DNA of 64,000 nt from Pseudomonadota bacterium (GCA_023423935.1 JAFAEQ010000015.1:124001-188000); one strand, 5' to 3'; counted from the first letter of the stretch, positions 38,422 through 47,523 are shown. Program-made: numbers and translations. Notes: generated from the letters alone by a model not told the origin.

Positions 38422-38814
38422 CTACTGCGGACGGCGTTTGCGAAAGCGCTCCTTCATCTCCTCGCGAGCCTGTGCCCGCATCTGCTTCCATTGACTCTGT
38501 TGCTCAGTCGTCAGCAGCGGCTCGACCTGCGCGACGAATTCGTCCTGTGCCCGGCGGCCTTCTTTCATGAGCGCCAGCTTGTCGCGACGCGAGTTCGCAC
38601 TGCCCATCCTTGTCTGAATCTCGCTCAGGCGTGCGCGCCGTTGCTCTGCATACGGCCGGATCTGTTCGGTCTGATCGGGCGTCAGGTTCAGGCGTGTTGC
38701 GAGATCATCCAGGGACATCTGCCCGGATTCCTGGACAGCCTCCTGCGTATAGGAGACGTGGGATACGGCTAACAGAGCACAGGCCAGCAGGGCGGGTGCA
38801 ATGAGATGTTTCAC
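38422..38814 (-). CDS. Spy/CpxP-like periplasmic protein
   Basis: 130 residues with a signal peptide (ALLACALLAVSHVSYTQ). The mature part is helical and charged, with two LTxxQ-type segments: LNLTPDQTEQIRPYAEQRRARLSEI and LLTTEQQSQWKQMRAQAREE. Paired LTxxQ motifs are the hallmark of Spy/CpxP chaperone-like proteins. No CpxAR-like system is nearby. Confidence 0.7.
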   Translation of the reverse strand: MKHLIAPALLACALLAVSHVSYTQEAVQESGQMSLDDLATRLNLTPDQTEQIRPYAEQRRARLSEIQTRMGSANSRRDKLALMKEGRRAQDEFVAQVEPLLTTEQQSQWKQMRAQAREEMKERFRKRRPQ

Positions 38815-38891
38815 AGCGAAGCTCCGGTTGAATGCACCGGTAGAAGGTGCGTGCGCTGTTCAACGCACCATGGAGCCTGAGGTTGACGCGC

Positions 38892-39446
38892 TCAGCGCAG
38901 TCCCTGGGTCTGTTCTTCGTCCCGCAGGATTTGCGAAAGGGACTCGCAGCCCGAATTCCATTCTGCAATCCATTTGGGCAGGGCGGGGGAAGCCAGCTTC
39001 AAGCCGAGGCCGGCCAGAAAAGTGCCCGGATCGAGCGCGCCGTCTGGCCCGCGAAAGACACCGCGAATCGCCACGACTCCGATGGCGCGGTTGGCACGAT
39101 AAAAGCGATGCTCGAGAAAACCCCAGCGTGCGTCCCAACCGACGAGCCGGCTACGGATCTCGAACGATTGTCCGACGCGCAATTCCCGGCGGAACTTGGC
39201 CAGCGCGTCGCCCACGACAGGTATCGCCTTCTGCTCGCGAGCCAGTCGCAGCACTCCGGAGCGCACGAACCAGTCCACCCGTCCAATGTCGGCCAGCGTC
39301 AGATATCGCCCGTTGTTCACGTGCAGATTGAAATCCAGATCGTTCGGCCAGATGCGCATCCGCACACAGGTGGTATCGAGCAGGCCGATGCGCGGCGCGC
39401 CGGAACGAGTCAGCAGTGTCTTGGACAGGCGCAGCCAGGGAAACAT
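38892..39446 (-). CDS. Acyl-CoA thioesterase, hotdog fold (4HBT-like)
   Basis: 184 residues. MRIWPNDLDFNLHVNNGRYLTLADIGRVDWFVRSG has the DxxxHVNNxxY active-site pattern of 4-hydroxybenzoyl-CoA-thioesterase-like enzymes. I start at MFPWLRL (39446); the frame extends to 39512 but the added part lies in repeat-like DNA. Probably cytosolic, cleaving an acyl-CoA; substrate unknown. Confidence 0.83.
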   Translation of the reverse strand: MFPWLRLSKTLLTRSGAPRIGLLDTTCVRMRIWPNDLDFNLHVNNGRYLTLADIGRVDWFVRSGVLRLAREQKAIPVVGDALAKFRRELRVGQSFEIRSRLVGWDARWGFLEHRFYRANRAIGVVAIRGVFRGPDGALDPGTFLAGLGLKLASPALPKWIAEWNSGCESLSQILRDEEQTQGLR

Positions 39447-39453
39447 AGGAGAT

Positions 39454-39560
39454 CCAATGAGCAATCGAACACTGGCAATGAACAACGAACGGTCAAGACC
39501 GGATTTCGGCAAGGCCGGTCTGCGTTGTCCATGGTCAATGACCCGTTGTCAATTGATTCC
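39454..39560. repeat. Degenerate CAATGA/GTTGTC words with small hairpin
   Basis: CAATGAGCAAT, GGCAATGAACAACG and, inverted, CGTTGTCCATGG and CCGTTGTCAATTG occur between the thioesterase and the acetyltransferase. AGACCGG (39496-39502) pairs with CCGGTCT (39515-39521). The words resemble those at 41783-42725. Confidence 0.5.
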
Positions 39561-39601
39561 GGCTGGCGATCTTCGCTTCTCTGCCTCACTATCTGCCTGT
39601 C

Positions 39602-40081
39602 ATGGGCACGATTCTTCTAGGGCCTGCGCGGATAGGTGATGCACCTGCGATCGCAGAGATGTCGCGGACGCTGATCGAGTCCGGGTTGCCCTGGCGCTGG
39701 ACGCCGAAGCGGGTAGCCGCGCATATGAAGGAGCGCGAGAACCTCGTGGTCGTCGCGAAAGACGAGGGCCAGCTCGTCGGCTTTGCGATGGCGCAGTTCC
39801 ATACCGAAACCGTGCATCTGGCCTTGATCGGCGTCGCCGCCGATCGTAAACGCAGCGGGATCGGACGTCAGCTTCTGCAATGGGTCGAGGACAGCGCCAT
39901 CGTCGCTGGCCTCTTTCGGGTTCATCTCGAAGTGCGCGCCGGCAACCATACCGCCCGTCGGTTCTACAAGGCGCTAGGCTATCGCGAAGGCGCGCTCGTA
40001 GACGGTTACTACAACGGTCTCGAAGACGCGGTCAGGTTCTCTCGCGACCTGAGAACCACGAGAACAATGAGTAATGAGTAG
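39602..40081 (+). CDS. GNAT-family N-acetyltransferase
   Basis: 159 residues. LIGVAADRKRSGIGRQLLQWVEDSA is the acetyl-CoA-binding motif A with the R/Q-x-x-G-x-G form, and HLEVRAGNHTARRFYKALGYREGAL is motif B, as in RimI-like enzymes. Acceptor unknown. The final codons (MSNE, then TAG) are read from the start of the tandem repeat array that follows, so the tail was set by repeat DNA. Confidence 0.88.
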   Translation: MGTILLGPARIGDAPAIAEMSRTLIESGLPWRWTPKRVAAHMKERENLVVVAKDEGQLVGFAMAQFHTETVHLALIGVAADRKRSGIGRQLLQWVEDSAIVAGLFRVHLEVRAGNHTARRFYKALGYREGALVDGYYNGLEDAVRFSRDLRTTRTMSNE

Positions 40082-40247
40082 TGAGCAATGAGCAATGAGT
40101 AAGGAGCAATGAGTAAGGAGCAATGAGTAAGGAGCAATGAGTAAGGAGTAATGATGAAGAATGAGGAATGAGGAATGAGGAATGAGGAATGAGGAATGAG
40201 GAATGAGGAATGAGGAATGAGGAATGAGGAATGAGGAATGAGGAATG
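40067..40247. repeat. Heptamer tandem array
   Basis: Begins inside the acetyltransferase stop region with GAGTAATGAGTAGTGAGCAATGA-type units, then several copies of the 14-mer AGTAAGGAGCAATG, then about a dozen perfect copies of GAATGAG to 40247. The period is seven and there is no spacer, so this is a simple tandem repeat. It is followed by GCTCATCCCTCATTTC, a short inverted echo of the same words. Confidence 0.95.
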
Positions 40248-40312
40248 GAAGTCGTTGCTCATCCCTCATTTCTGGTGACCTCTAACAGCCGATTCAGTAT
40301 TGATGTCACCTC

Positions 40313-40462
40313 GGCGAAGCCTCTGGGCCACCGCGGCGAAGGCCTCTGGGGAACCCCGGCGAAGGCCTATGGGGAACCCCGGCGAAGGCCGGGGTCCAGG
40401 CCCTGTGACCGACGGGAATCCCGCGCGGAGATCCCGGCCTACGCCGGGATGAGGACCAAAGC
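40313..40462. repeat. GGCGAAGGCC tandem units and palindromic REP-like element
   Basis: Four copies of a roughly 23-24-bp unit with CGGCGAAGGCCT and TGGGGAACCCC run from about 40313 to 40400. A palindromic ATCCCGGCCTACGCCGGGAT follows (40431-40450). Such palindromes are typical of dispersed intergenic REP-like elements. No transposase is nearby. Confidence 0.75.
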
Positions 40463-40491
40463 AGCACTCTCGAATCAGTGGTCACAGTCCA

Positions 40492-41766
40492 CTAGTTGCT
40501 GATTCCCTCTGTCGTCGCTGCGTAGATCATGTTCTGCAGCTTGTCTCTGAAATCTGTTTCGTTCGGCATCAGTTGCAGCATCAGCACGATCGTGAGGTTG
40601 GCCTGCGGGTCGATGCGGTAGAGCGATCCGTACGCGCCGCCCCAGCCGTAGTTGCCGGTCCCGGCCATGCCCGCGGCGCCGTAGCGATCGACGGTTTCGA
40701 ATCCGAGTCCGAAGCCGAGTCCGTCGACACCGCGCAGATCACCGATCTGGTTCGTGCGCATCAGGGCCACGCTGCGTGGCGAAAGCACGCGTACGCCATC
40801 GAGGGTGCCATCGTGACGGATCATCTCGAGGAAGCGTGCGTAGTCGCGTGCGGTCGACACTAATCCTGCGCCGCCCGCGAAACTGCGTCGCGGCCCATCG
40901 ACATAGTTCCCCTGGCCGAGGGGACCTTCCGGCGCACGAACGATCCGGCCATCGGGGCCAGATGCGTACACGACCGCCAGGCGATTGCGCTGATCGTTCG
41001 GCACGAAAAAGTAGGTGTCCTTCATACGCAGCGGCGCGGTGATTCGTGTGCGAATGACTTCATCGAGCGGCAGGCCGGATGCACGCTCGACGACGCAGCC
41101 GAGAATGTCGGTGTTGTAGCCGTACACGAAGGCTTCGCCGGGTTGTGCGACGAAGGGGAGTGTGCCGAGTCGCGCCATCGTGTCGCAGATCGGTTCGTTC
41201 TTGTCTGCCGTGTACCAACCGAGACCCGCCGCGGGGCCGAGGCCCTTCGCCTGATACGCAGCTTCGACGTGCGCTTCGCGTCCGTAGGAGATGCCGGCGG
41301 TGTGTGTGAGCAGGTCCTTGATCGTGATCTTGCGTTTCGCCGGGACGAGTGTCACTTCACCCTTGCTGTTCTTCACGGCAACCTTCGTCTGATCGAACTC
41401 CGGAATGAACTTCCCGACCGGATCGTTGAGCGTCAGCTTGCCGTCGTCCATCAACGCAAGTGCCGCCACGCTCGTGAGTGCTTTCGTCTGCGAAGCGATA
41501 CGGAACAGCGTGTCGTTCGCCATCCTCCGCCCGGCTTCCTTGTCGCTCCATCCCGCAGCCCTCTCGTACACAGGCTTGCCATCCTGCAGCACCAGCACGA
41601 CCGCACCAGCAATGCGACTTTCGTCGACGTACTGTTTCAGAAGCCCATCGATCTTCGCGAGCTGCTCGACCGAGATCGCACTCGTCCCTGCATCCGAACC
41701 ATCCGCCAGTGAAACAGCAGAGCAGGCCAGGCTGACGCCCAGCACGAGGACACGAGGCAAGGACAT
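40492..41766 (-). CDS. Serine hydrolase, beta-lactamase class C / EstB family
   Basis: 424 residues with a signal peptide (VLVLGVSLACSAVSLADG). The SxxK motif is SQTK at residues 92-95, the YxN-type element is YGYNTD and the C-terminal region has YGWGGAYGSLYRIDPQAN. The start at 41766 has AGGGGG upstream. The family includes esterases, D-aminopeptidases and beta-lactamases; resistance cannot be claimed from sequence. Probably periplasmic. Confidence 0.88.
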   Translation of the reverse strand: MSLPRVLVLGVSLACSAVSLADGSDAGTSAISVEQLAKIDGLLKQYVDESRIAGAVVLVLQDGKPVYERAAGWSDKEAGRRMANDTLFRIASQTKALTSVAALALMDDGKLTLNDPVGKFIPEFDQTKVAVKNSKGEVTLVPAKRKITIKDLLTHTAGISYGREAHVEAAYQAKGLGPAAGLGWYTADKNEPICDTMARLGTLPFVAQPGEAFVYGYNTDILGCVVERASGLPLDEVIRTRITAPLRMKDTYFFVPNDQRNRLAVVYASGPDGRIVRAPEGPLGQGNYVDGPRRSFAGGAGLVSTARDYARFLEMIRHDGTLDGVRVLSPRSVALMRTNQIGDLRGVDGLGFGLGFETVDRYGAAGMAGTGNYGWGGAYGSLYRIDPQANLTIVLMLQLMPNETDFRDKLQNMIYAATTEGISN

Positions 41767-41782
41767 GGAACCCCCTGCAGAG

Positions 41783-42140
41783 AATTGACAATTGATAATG
41801 GACAATTGACAACGAAGACGGCCCGAAATGCAACTGCGCCGCTTCAGTCAGCGCCTGTTTCTATCAGGGACGGTCTAGGGGCTGCTGATCTCCCGCTGTT
41901 CTTCGTTATCTGTTGTACTGTCTACGTCATTCAGGCCGCAACTCTGACGCATCTTCGCTCAGGCGCATTCGGCAGATTCGGGGCTGCGCTGCTTTCGTTG
42001 TCAACTGTCAATTGTCCATTGTCAATTGCTCGCGCGCAGCTCTGACGCATCCTTGCTTGGGCGCGTTCAGGAGAAAAGTTGGAGTCGACAGCGCTGACCC
42101 TGCTTTTCGTTGTCAACTGTCAATTGTCCATTGTCAATTG
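41783..42140. repeat. CAATTGACAATGG word family, inverted and duplicated
   Basis: The left arm 41783-41814 (AATTGACAATTGATAATGG...CAACG) is opposed by two identical inverted 33-mers at 41996-42028 and 42108-42140. The latter two each follow a related CTCTGACGCATC segment (41943 and 42041), so a roughly 110-bp unit has been duplicated. The third arm includes the stop codon of the minus-strand thioredoxin gene at 42134-42136. No gene is convincing in 41767-42133. Confidence 0.88.
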
Positions 42141-42571
42141 ACCGCGCCTCCCACCCACCTCTCCAGATTTCCCAGGTCCATGGCGCCGGATTGGCGGGCG
42201 ATTTCCTTGCCGTGGAGGAAGATCATGAGGGTGGGGATGCTGCGGATGCCGAAGCGGGAGGAGAGGGCGGGCTCGTCATCGGAGTTCACTTTCGCGAAGC
42301 GTGCGCGCGAGACGTTGCGGCGGGCAGCTTCTTCGAAGTGCGGGGCCATCATGCGGCAGGGTCCGCACCAGGGAGCCCAGAAGTCCACGACGACGGGCAG
42401 GTCGCTGCGGGTGATGTGCTTGTCGAAGTTCGTGGTCTTGAGCTCGATCGGATGCCCTTCGAACAGTTGTGAGTGACAACTCGGACAGCGCGGCGCTTCG
42501 TTCAGCCGCTGTCGCGGAACGCGTACGACGGAATCGCAGTGGCCGCAAACGACATGGATGGAATCGGACAT
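42134..42571 (-). CDS. trxC: Thioredoxin 2
   Basis: 145 residues: an N-terminal zinc ribbon with Cys9, Cys12, Cys29 and Cys32, then a thioredoxin domain with WCGPC (active Cys69 and Cys72), KVNSDDEPALSSRFGIRSIPTLMIF and the cis-Pro in SIPT. This is the TrxC architecture, a cytosolic disulfide reductase often linked to oxidative stress. Its last two sense codons and stop lie in a repeat arm. Confidence 0.95.
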   Translation of the reverse strand: MSDSIHVVCGHCDSVVRVPRQRLNEAPRCPSCHSQLFEGHPIELKTTNFDKHITRSDLPVVVDFWAPWCGPCRMMAPHFEEAARRNVSRARFAKVNSDDEPALSSRFGIRSIPTLMIFLHGKEIARQSGAMDLGNLERWVGGAVN

Positions 42572-42585
42572 GCCTTCTCAACTCA

Positions 42586-42725
42586 GAATTGACAATGAAC
42601 AGGGGACGACGAAACGCCCGGGTGCGCGAACAGATCCTCACGTGCCGGACGCCGGTGTTTGCACTCTCTGACAACGCGTTCGCCGTGTGCACGTTGTCCA
42701 TTGTCAATTGTTCATTGTCAATTGC
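42586..42725. repeat. Inverted GAATTGACAATGAAC words before trxC
   Basis: GAATTGACAATGAAC (42586-42600) is opposed by GTTCATTGTCAATTG (42710-42724), 14 of 15 matching, and by TTGTCCATTGTCAATTG just before it. The same word family borders the other end of trxC, so the gene is bracketed by it. Confidence 0.75.
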
Positions 42726-42751
42726 TGTCATCGCTGATGCGATGAAAGCGC

Positions 42752-42771
42752 AGCGCCCCTTGCGGGGCGCT
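42752..42771 (-). terminator. Hairpin after minus-strand TonB receptor
   Basis: AGCGCCCC (42752-42759) and GGGGCGCT (42764-42771) with a four-base loop, about 20 bases beyond the receptor stop on the minus strand. Read in that direction it is followed by GCGCTTTCAT, a poor T-run. Confidence 0.65.
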
Positions 42772-42789
42772 GTGCAGAGCGGCGATCGA

Positions 42790-45789
42790 TCAGAACTTCT
42801 GCATGATGCCGATGAAGCCCTGACGGCCGAGAATGTCGTAGGAGGGGAAGGTGTTCGGGCCACCCGTGCCTGACACTTCGGTCGAGATCAGCGGAGGATC
42901 TTTATCGAGGATGTTGTTGACGCCGACGCGCAGCGTGGTGCCGGAGCCGAAGCTCCAGAGCGCGGACAGATCGAAGTAGTTGCGCACCGGCAGTCTGGCA
43001 TTGAAGGCGTCGTACTCGGCCTGCAGATCGGGGTCCGAACTGTTCGTGTCGAGCGTCGTGCTGCCGATGTAGCGCCAGTAGAGCGAAAGACTCAGGTCCC
43101 AGGGCATTTCCCAACTGATGCGCAGGTTATGACGCCAGGTCGGCGTGATGTTCTGGCAGATCGTGCCGAAGAGACCCGCGCAATCGTAGCTCTGGCCGCT
43201 GCCGGGCAGCGGCGTATTGTCCGCGGCAAGGATGTAGACGCCGTTGAGCGCAAAGGAAAGCGCGCCGAAACGATCGCCCAGCGGCAGGTTGTACGACAGC
43301 TGAAGATCGAGGCCTTCGATCGATTGCTCTGCGACGTTGACCGCTGTCTGCAGGATGTAGCCTCCCGTTGCGACGCTTGCGCCGGTCAGAGCGCCGACGG
43401 GTGTGCGTACGATCTGGCTGCAGTACGTCGGATCTCCCGTGTCGAGGCATTGCTCGAAAAGGAAGCTGCCGGGAATGGTGCTGATCGCATCCTCCAGCTT
43501 GATGTTGTAGTAGTCGAGGCTCGCAACCAGTCCGAACGAAGGCGAATACGTGACACCGACCGAGTAGGTATCCGAGCTCTCGGGCTTCAGATTCGGATCG
43601 CCGCCGATCACCTGACCGCACTGGTTCGATACGCATTGAGGGATCGTGTTGGTAGCGCCGCCGTCGCCGTACTGTTCCGCGGTAACGCCCGTGCGCAAGC
43701 AGTCTTCGAGCGATCGGGTCGCCGGTGAGCCGTCGGGTTGACGCGCGCATGGATCGACGCCGAGGAAGCTCTGTTGGCCGTAGCTCTGTGGATTGAACAG
43801 CTCGATGATGTTCGGCGCGCGAATCGCATGCTGGAACGATCCGCGGAAGCGCAGATCTTCGATCGGTGCGTACTGCAGCTCGAGCTTGTACGTGTTCGCG
43901 CTTTCCGAAGTCGAATAGTCGGAGTAGCGATAGCCGCCGTCGAAAACGAGGTCGTAGATGCCCGTCCTGCCCTGAATCAATGGCGCACGGATCTCGGTGA
44001 ATGCCTCCTTCACGTTGTAGCCGTTGTCGATCGCGACCGAGGCTCCGGCGAAGCCAGCCAGATTTCCCGACAGCTCGGCAGCATCGGGTTTGAAGACCAG
44101 ATCCTCCTTGCGCCATTCGACGCCGACGTTCACCGCGACGCCCTCATTCGCCGTCGGCAGCTTGACGCCATAGTCGGTCAGATCACCCGTGACGTCGGCG
44201 TGCGCGATCTTCTGCGTGACCGTGCCGTACGCCGTGCCGTCCGTGTAGAGATACGCAAGTTGATCCGGTGTGACCGCAGCCTCCGTGAAGATATTGAAGG
44301 GTACACAGCCCGCGTTGCCGCTGATGCATGCCGGACTGTCGGCCGTACCGGTAACCTGCAGGGCATCCGAGATGTTCGCGAAGTTCAGATAGTTCGTGTT
44401 CGAGTTATACAGCGAGGTGTAGTAGTACTGGCCATACGCGTCGTATTTCCATTGCGAAGTGATGTCGCCGCGCACACCGAGCACGGCGCGGTAATTGTCG
44501 TGCTCGAAATCGGCGATGCGGCCACCGCCTTCGATGTTGCGTCGTCCAATGTTGACGTCGACGCTCTGCGAGCCAGGATCGGCAAGATCCGCAGCGATCT
44601 GCGCCGGCGTGCACAGAATGCCACGCTGCTGATCGCTCAGCAGTGGATTGCTGCAGTTCACCGAATACAGGCCGGCCGGGTTGTACGGGTTCGAGTTCTC
44701 GAACAGGCCTGACGGTGCGATCTGCACGCGCGTACGATCGTTCATGAAATTGAAATCGAGATAGGGATCGGCATAGTCGTTCAGTTGAATGTGCGCGGTG
44801 AATCCCCCCATGTAGCGCTCATCGTCGCGATACATGTTCACGTAGGGGTTGGAGTTGAACTCGGCCGGCGGTGTCGTAATGGCATCCTGGCTCCAGGGCA
44901 CGAACTGATTGCCGACGACCGCGTACCTCGTGCCTCCCACCGTGAAACGGTTCGAGTTCGCAGTGCCTGCACAGCGCGGGTTGCCCGCGATATCCAGAGA
45001 CAGCTGGCAGCCCGCGAAATCGATGTCGCCGCCGGTGATGGGATCTGCGGTTCGATACATCAGATAGCCCGTGACGTTGCCGCGTCCATCGGCCATGTTG
45101 GTGCCCGCAGTCACCGAGAAATTGATCGTGTCGCCGTCGGTCCTGTTGCCCGCGAGCTTGATGTCTTTGACTTTGGCCAGATCGTGCATGAACCGATTAT
45201 CGTTGTCGCGCTGGAACGCCGAGTACTGCGCGTCGATCATCAGACCTTCGAAATCCTTTTTCAGGATGAAGTTCACCACGCCGGCAATGGCGTCCGATCC
45301 GTACACTGCGGATGCGCCGCCCGTCACGACGTCGACGCGATCGATCAGTGCGAGCGGAATCTGATCGAGATCAGGCGCGGGATTCGTGTTGCTCGTGTTG
45401 GCGTCCGCCACGCCCAGGCGTTTGCCGTCGATCAATACCAACGTACGCTGTGGGCCGAGCCCGCGCAGATTCACCGTGGTGAGTCCTCCTGGCGTGCTCA
45501 ATGAGTTCGATGTGTTCGAGAAATCCACCGCCGAGTTCTGAATGACCTGTGGCAGCTGATTCAGGACACCGACGGTGTCGGTGTAGCCGCCCCGCTGAAT
45601 CTCCGTGGAGCTCACGACCTGTACGGGGCTGGTGGATGTGAGGTTGGGTGAGACGATTCGCGTGCCCGTCACCACGACTTCCTGGATGTTCTGTCCCTGT
45701 GCGTGCAGCAACAGCGGCATTGCCATTGCGACGGCACTCATCACGAGCGCCGATAGTCTGGCGTACCAGACAGGTTTGTGCGTCGACAT
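42790..45789 (-). CDS. TonB-dependent receptor
   Basis: 999-residue outer-membrane receptor. Signal peptide (VMSAVAMAMPLLLHAQG), then IQEVVVTGTRIVSPNLTSTSPVQVVSS and a plug with TVNLRGLGPQRTLVLIDGKRL and VDVVTGGASAVYGSDAIAGVVNFILKKDFEG. The barrel ends in GIMQKF and carries several Cys-containing loops. GGAGAACG precedes the ATG. It resembles the large proteobacterial receptors of unknown ligand; adjacent genes give no substrate. It appears to be a single-gene unit. Confidence 0.92.
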   Translation of the reverse strand: MSTHKPVWYARLSALVMSAVAMAMPLLLHAQGQNIQEVVVTGTRIVSPNLTSTSPVQVVSSTEIQRGGYTDTVGVLNQLPQVIQNSAVDFSNTSNSLSTPGGLTTVNLRGLGPQRTLVLIDGKRLGVADANTSNTNPAPDLDQIPLALIDRVDVVTGGASAVYGSDAIAGVVNFILKKDFEGLMIDAQYSAFQRDNDNRFMHDLAKVKDIKLAGNRTDGDTINFSVTAGTNMADGRGNVTGYLMYRTADPITGGDIDFAGCQLSLDIAGNPRCAGTANSNRFTVGGTRYAVVGNQFVPWSQDAITTPPAEFNSNPYVNMYRDDERYMGGFTAHIQLNDYADPYLDFNFMNDRTRVQIAPSGLFENSNPYNPAGLYSVNCSNPLLSDQQRGILCTPAQIAADLADPGSQSVDVNIGRRNIEGGGRIADFEHDNYRAVLGVRGDITSQWKYDAYGQYYYTSLYNSNTNYLNFANISDALQVTGTADSPACISGNAGCVPFNIFTEAAVTPDQLAYLYTDGTAYGTVTQKIAHADVTGDLTDYGVKLPTANEGVAVNVGVEWRKEDLVFKPDAAELSGNLAGFAGASVAIDNGYNVKEAFTEIRAPLIQGRTGIYDLVFDGGYRYSDYSTSESANTYKLELQYAPIEDLRFRGSFQHAIRAPNIIELFNPQSYGQQSFLGVDPCARQPDGSPATRSLEDCLRTGVTAEQYGDGGATNTIPQCVSNQCGQVIGGDPNLKPESSDTYSVGVTYSPSFGLVASLDYYNIKLEDAISTIPGSFLFEQCLDTGDPTYCSQIVRTPVGALTGASVATGGYILQTAVNVAEQSIEGLDLQLSYNLPLGDRFGALSFALNGVYILAADNTPLPGSGQSYDCAGLFGTICQNITPTWRHNLRISWEMPWDLSLSLYWRYIGSTTLDTNSSDPDLQAEYDAFNARLPVRNYFDLSALWSFGSGTTLRVGVNNILDKDPPLISTEVSGTGGPNTFPSYDILGRQGFIGIMQKF

Positions 45790-46209
45790 GGACCGTTCTC
45801 CTGCGTGACTTTAGGTGTCGCAGGGAATGCCTCATCGTTCCCTGCACGTCAGGGGAAGGTCCGTTCGGCGCTCCAACTGAATACAAGGCGAGCGTTCTAT
45901 ACGCGGACGTTCGAAGAATCCGTGTACTTCAGTCGCGGCGCACCGAGCGAAAGCTTCCCAAAGCTCAACCGACACGTGATGCGTCATGTTGACCACTGGC
46001 GTTGCGAGGAACGTACAGCGCGCTGGAAGAGCGCGCGGGGCGTGGATTGCTCAACTGCCGGGTTCGCACGGATTTGCGCGAGCGATGCGAGTGGGCCTGC
46101 GACGACGGCAGGAGTGCTTTGCGATTCGTGGTGAGCTCAAGACGATTGATGAGCATCGATGCGACAACGCATTGCGTCATGTGCGCGGCACAAGTGTTGC
46201 TGGCGATCA
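45790..46209. other. Spacer between TonB receptor and sugar dehydrogenase genes
   Basis: 420 bases with several short overlapping frames on both strands, none resembling a known protein. It holds the minus-strand promoter region of the receptor at 45789. No clear operator, hairpin or repeat word of the type seen in nearby spacers was found. Confidence 0.5.
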
Positions 46210-47523
46210 TCAATGCATGGAAGCCACACGCCACACGCAATTGCCGACATCGTCGGCGACGAGAACTGCGCCGCGTCCATCGATCGCAACGCCCACAGGC
46301 CGACCAAGAGCGCGACCCTTGTCATCGAGAAAGCCGGTGAGAAAGTCCTGCGGCGCGCCCTGCGGCATGCCGTTCTCGAACTTTACGAACGCGACTTTGT
46401 ATCCACTGGGCACCTTGCGATTCCAGGAGCCGTGCATTCCGATGAGCGCGCCGCCTTGAAAACGTGCGGGTGCAGCAGCGGAGGTGACGAAGGCGAGCCC
46501 GAGCGCTGCGACGTGCGATCCTACGGCGTAATCGGGGACGATGGCCTGCGCTACGAGCTCCGGTCGCTGCGGCTTCACGCGATCATCGAGATGCTGGCCG
46601 TAGTAGCTGTAAGGCCAGCCATAGAATCCGCCTTCGCGAACGGAAGTGATGTAGTCGGGCACGAGCGCATCGCCGAGCTCGTCGCGTTCATTCACGGCGA
46701 CCCACAGCGCGCCCGTGTGGGGCTCCCATGCGAGTCCGTTGGGATTGCGCAGCCCGGAGGCGAATACCCGCGTGGTGCCGCTCTCTGCATCGACTTCGAG
46801 GATCGCCGCACGACCGGTTTCGGCGTCGATGCCATTCTCGGCAGCGTTGCTGTTCGAGCCGACCGTGACATACAGCCTCGTGCCGTCGCGGCTCGCGATC
46901 ACATTCTTGGTCCAGTGATGATTGATCGTGCCTGCGGGGAGATTCGCGAGCTTCGTTCCGCCTCCGGCAAGCGACGTCGCGCCAGGTTGATACTTGAATT
47001 TCATCAGCGCGTCCGTGTTCGCGACATAGAGCGTCTCACCGACGAGCGCCATGCCGAAAGGTGAGTTCAGATTCTCGAGGAATGTGTATCGGCCCTCGGC
47101 AATACCATCGCCGTCGGCATCGCGCAGCAGCGTGATTCGATTGGCGCTCGGTCCGCCTGCACCGGCCTTCTTCTGTGCACGTTTCATGAACCATCCCTTC
47201 ACACCTTTCGCATCGTCGGGTCGTTCGGGCGCGTTCGTTTCTGCGACGAGGACATCGCCGTTGGGCAATACGTACAGCCAGCGAGGATGGTCGAGCTCTT
47301 TCGCGAACGCGTTTACTGTGAGCCCGGCGGCGGCATGCGGCGTTCGGTCGGCGGGCCATCCGCTCGCCGGTGCAATGTTCACGGTGGGCAGCAATCTTTT
47401 TTGGGGTTGTGCGAGTTCCGGATGAGATCCGATTTCGCTGGGCGGCAGCGGATCGTCCTGAGCACGACCAACTCCGGGTGCAAGTGCGCAGACCGCAAAG
47501 AAGCCGGCGATGATGCTCCGCAT
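46210..47523 (-). CDS. PQQ-dependent sugar dehydrogenase-like beta-propeller (L-sorbosone dehydrogenase family)
   Basis: 437 residues with a signal peptide (MRSIIAGFFAVCALAPGVGRAQ). The beta-propeller shows LDHPRWLYVLPNGDVLVAETN, GLRNPNGLAWEPHTGALWVAVNERDELGD and GGFYGWPYSYYGQH, then GMHGSWNRKVPSGYKVAFVKF, all typical of sorbosone/soluble glucose dehydrogenases. It would oxidise a sugar in the periplasm. The longer open frame to 47706 is not coding, as GGAGACC lies just before the ATG at 47523. No pqq biosynthesis genes are nearby. Confidence 0.88.
   Translation of the reverse strand: MRSIIAGFFAVCALAPGVGRAQDDPLPPSEIGSHPELAQPQKRLLPTVNIAPASGWPADRTPHAAAGLTVNAFAKELDHPRWLYVLPNGDVLVAETNAPERPDDAKGVKGWFMKRAQKKAGAGGPSANRITLLRDADGDGIAEGRYTFLENLNSPFGMALVGETLYVANTDALMKFKYQPGATSLAGGGTKLANLPAGTINHHWTKNVIASRDGTRLYVTVGSNSNAAENGIDAETGRAAILEVDAESGTTRVFASGLRNPNGLAWEPHTGALWVAVNERDELGDALVPDYITSVREGGFYGWPYSYYGQHLDDRVKPQRPELVAQAIVPDYAVGSHVAALGLAFVTSAAAPARFQGGALIGMHGSWNRKVPSGYKVAFVKFENGMPQGAPQDFLTGFLDDKGRALGRPVGVAIDGRGAVLVADDVGNCVWRVASMH

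Noticed and set aside
40067..40247. Possible CRISPR array
   Set aside because: Units are 7 bases with no spacers and no cas genes nearby; it is a simple tandem repeat.
40492..41766. Antibiotic-resistance beta-lactamase
   Set aside because: SxxK and YxN are shared with esterases and peptidases of the same fold; there is no resistance context.
45965..46240. 91-codon minus-strand open frame
   Set aside because: It overlaps the end of the sugar dehydrogenase gene and shows no recognisable features.
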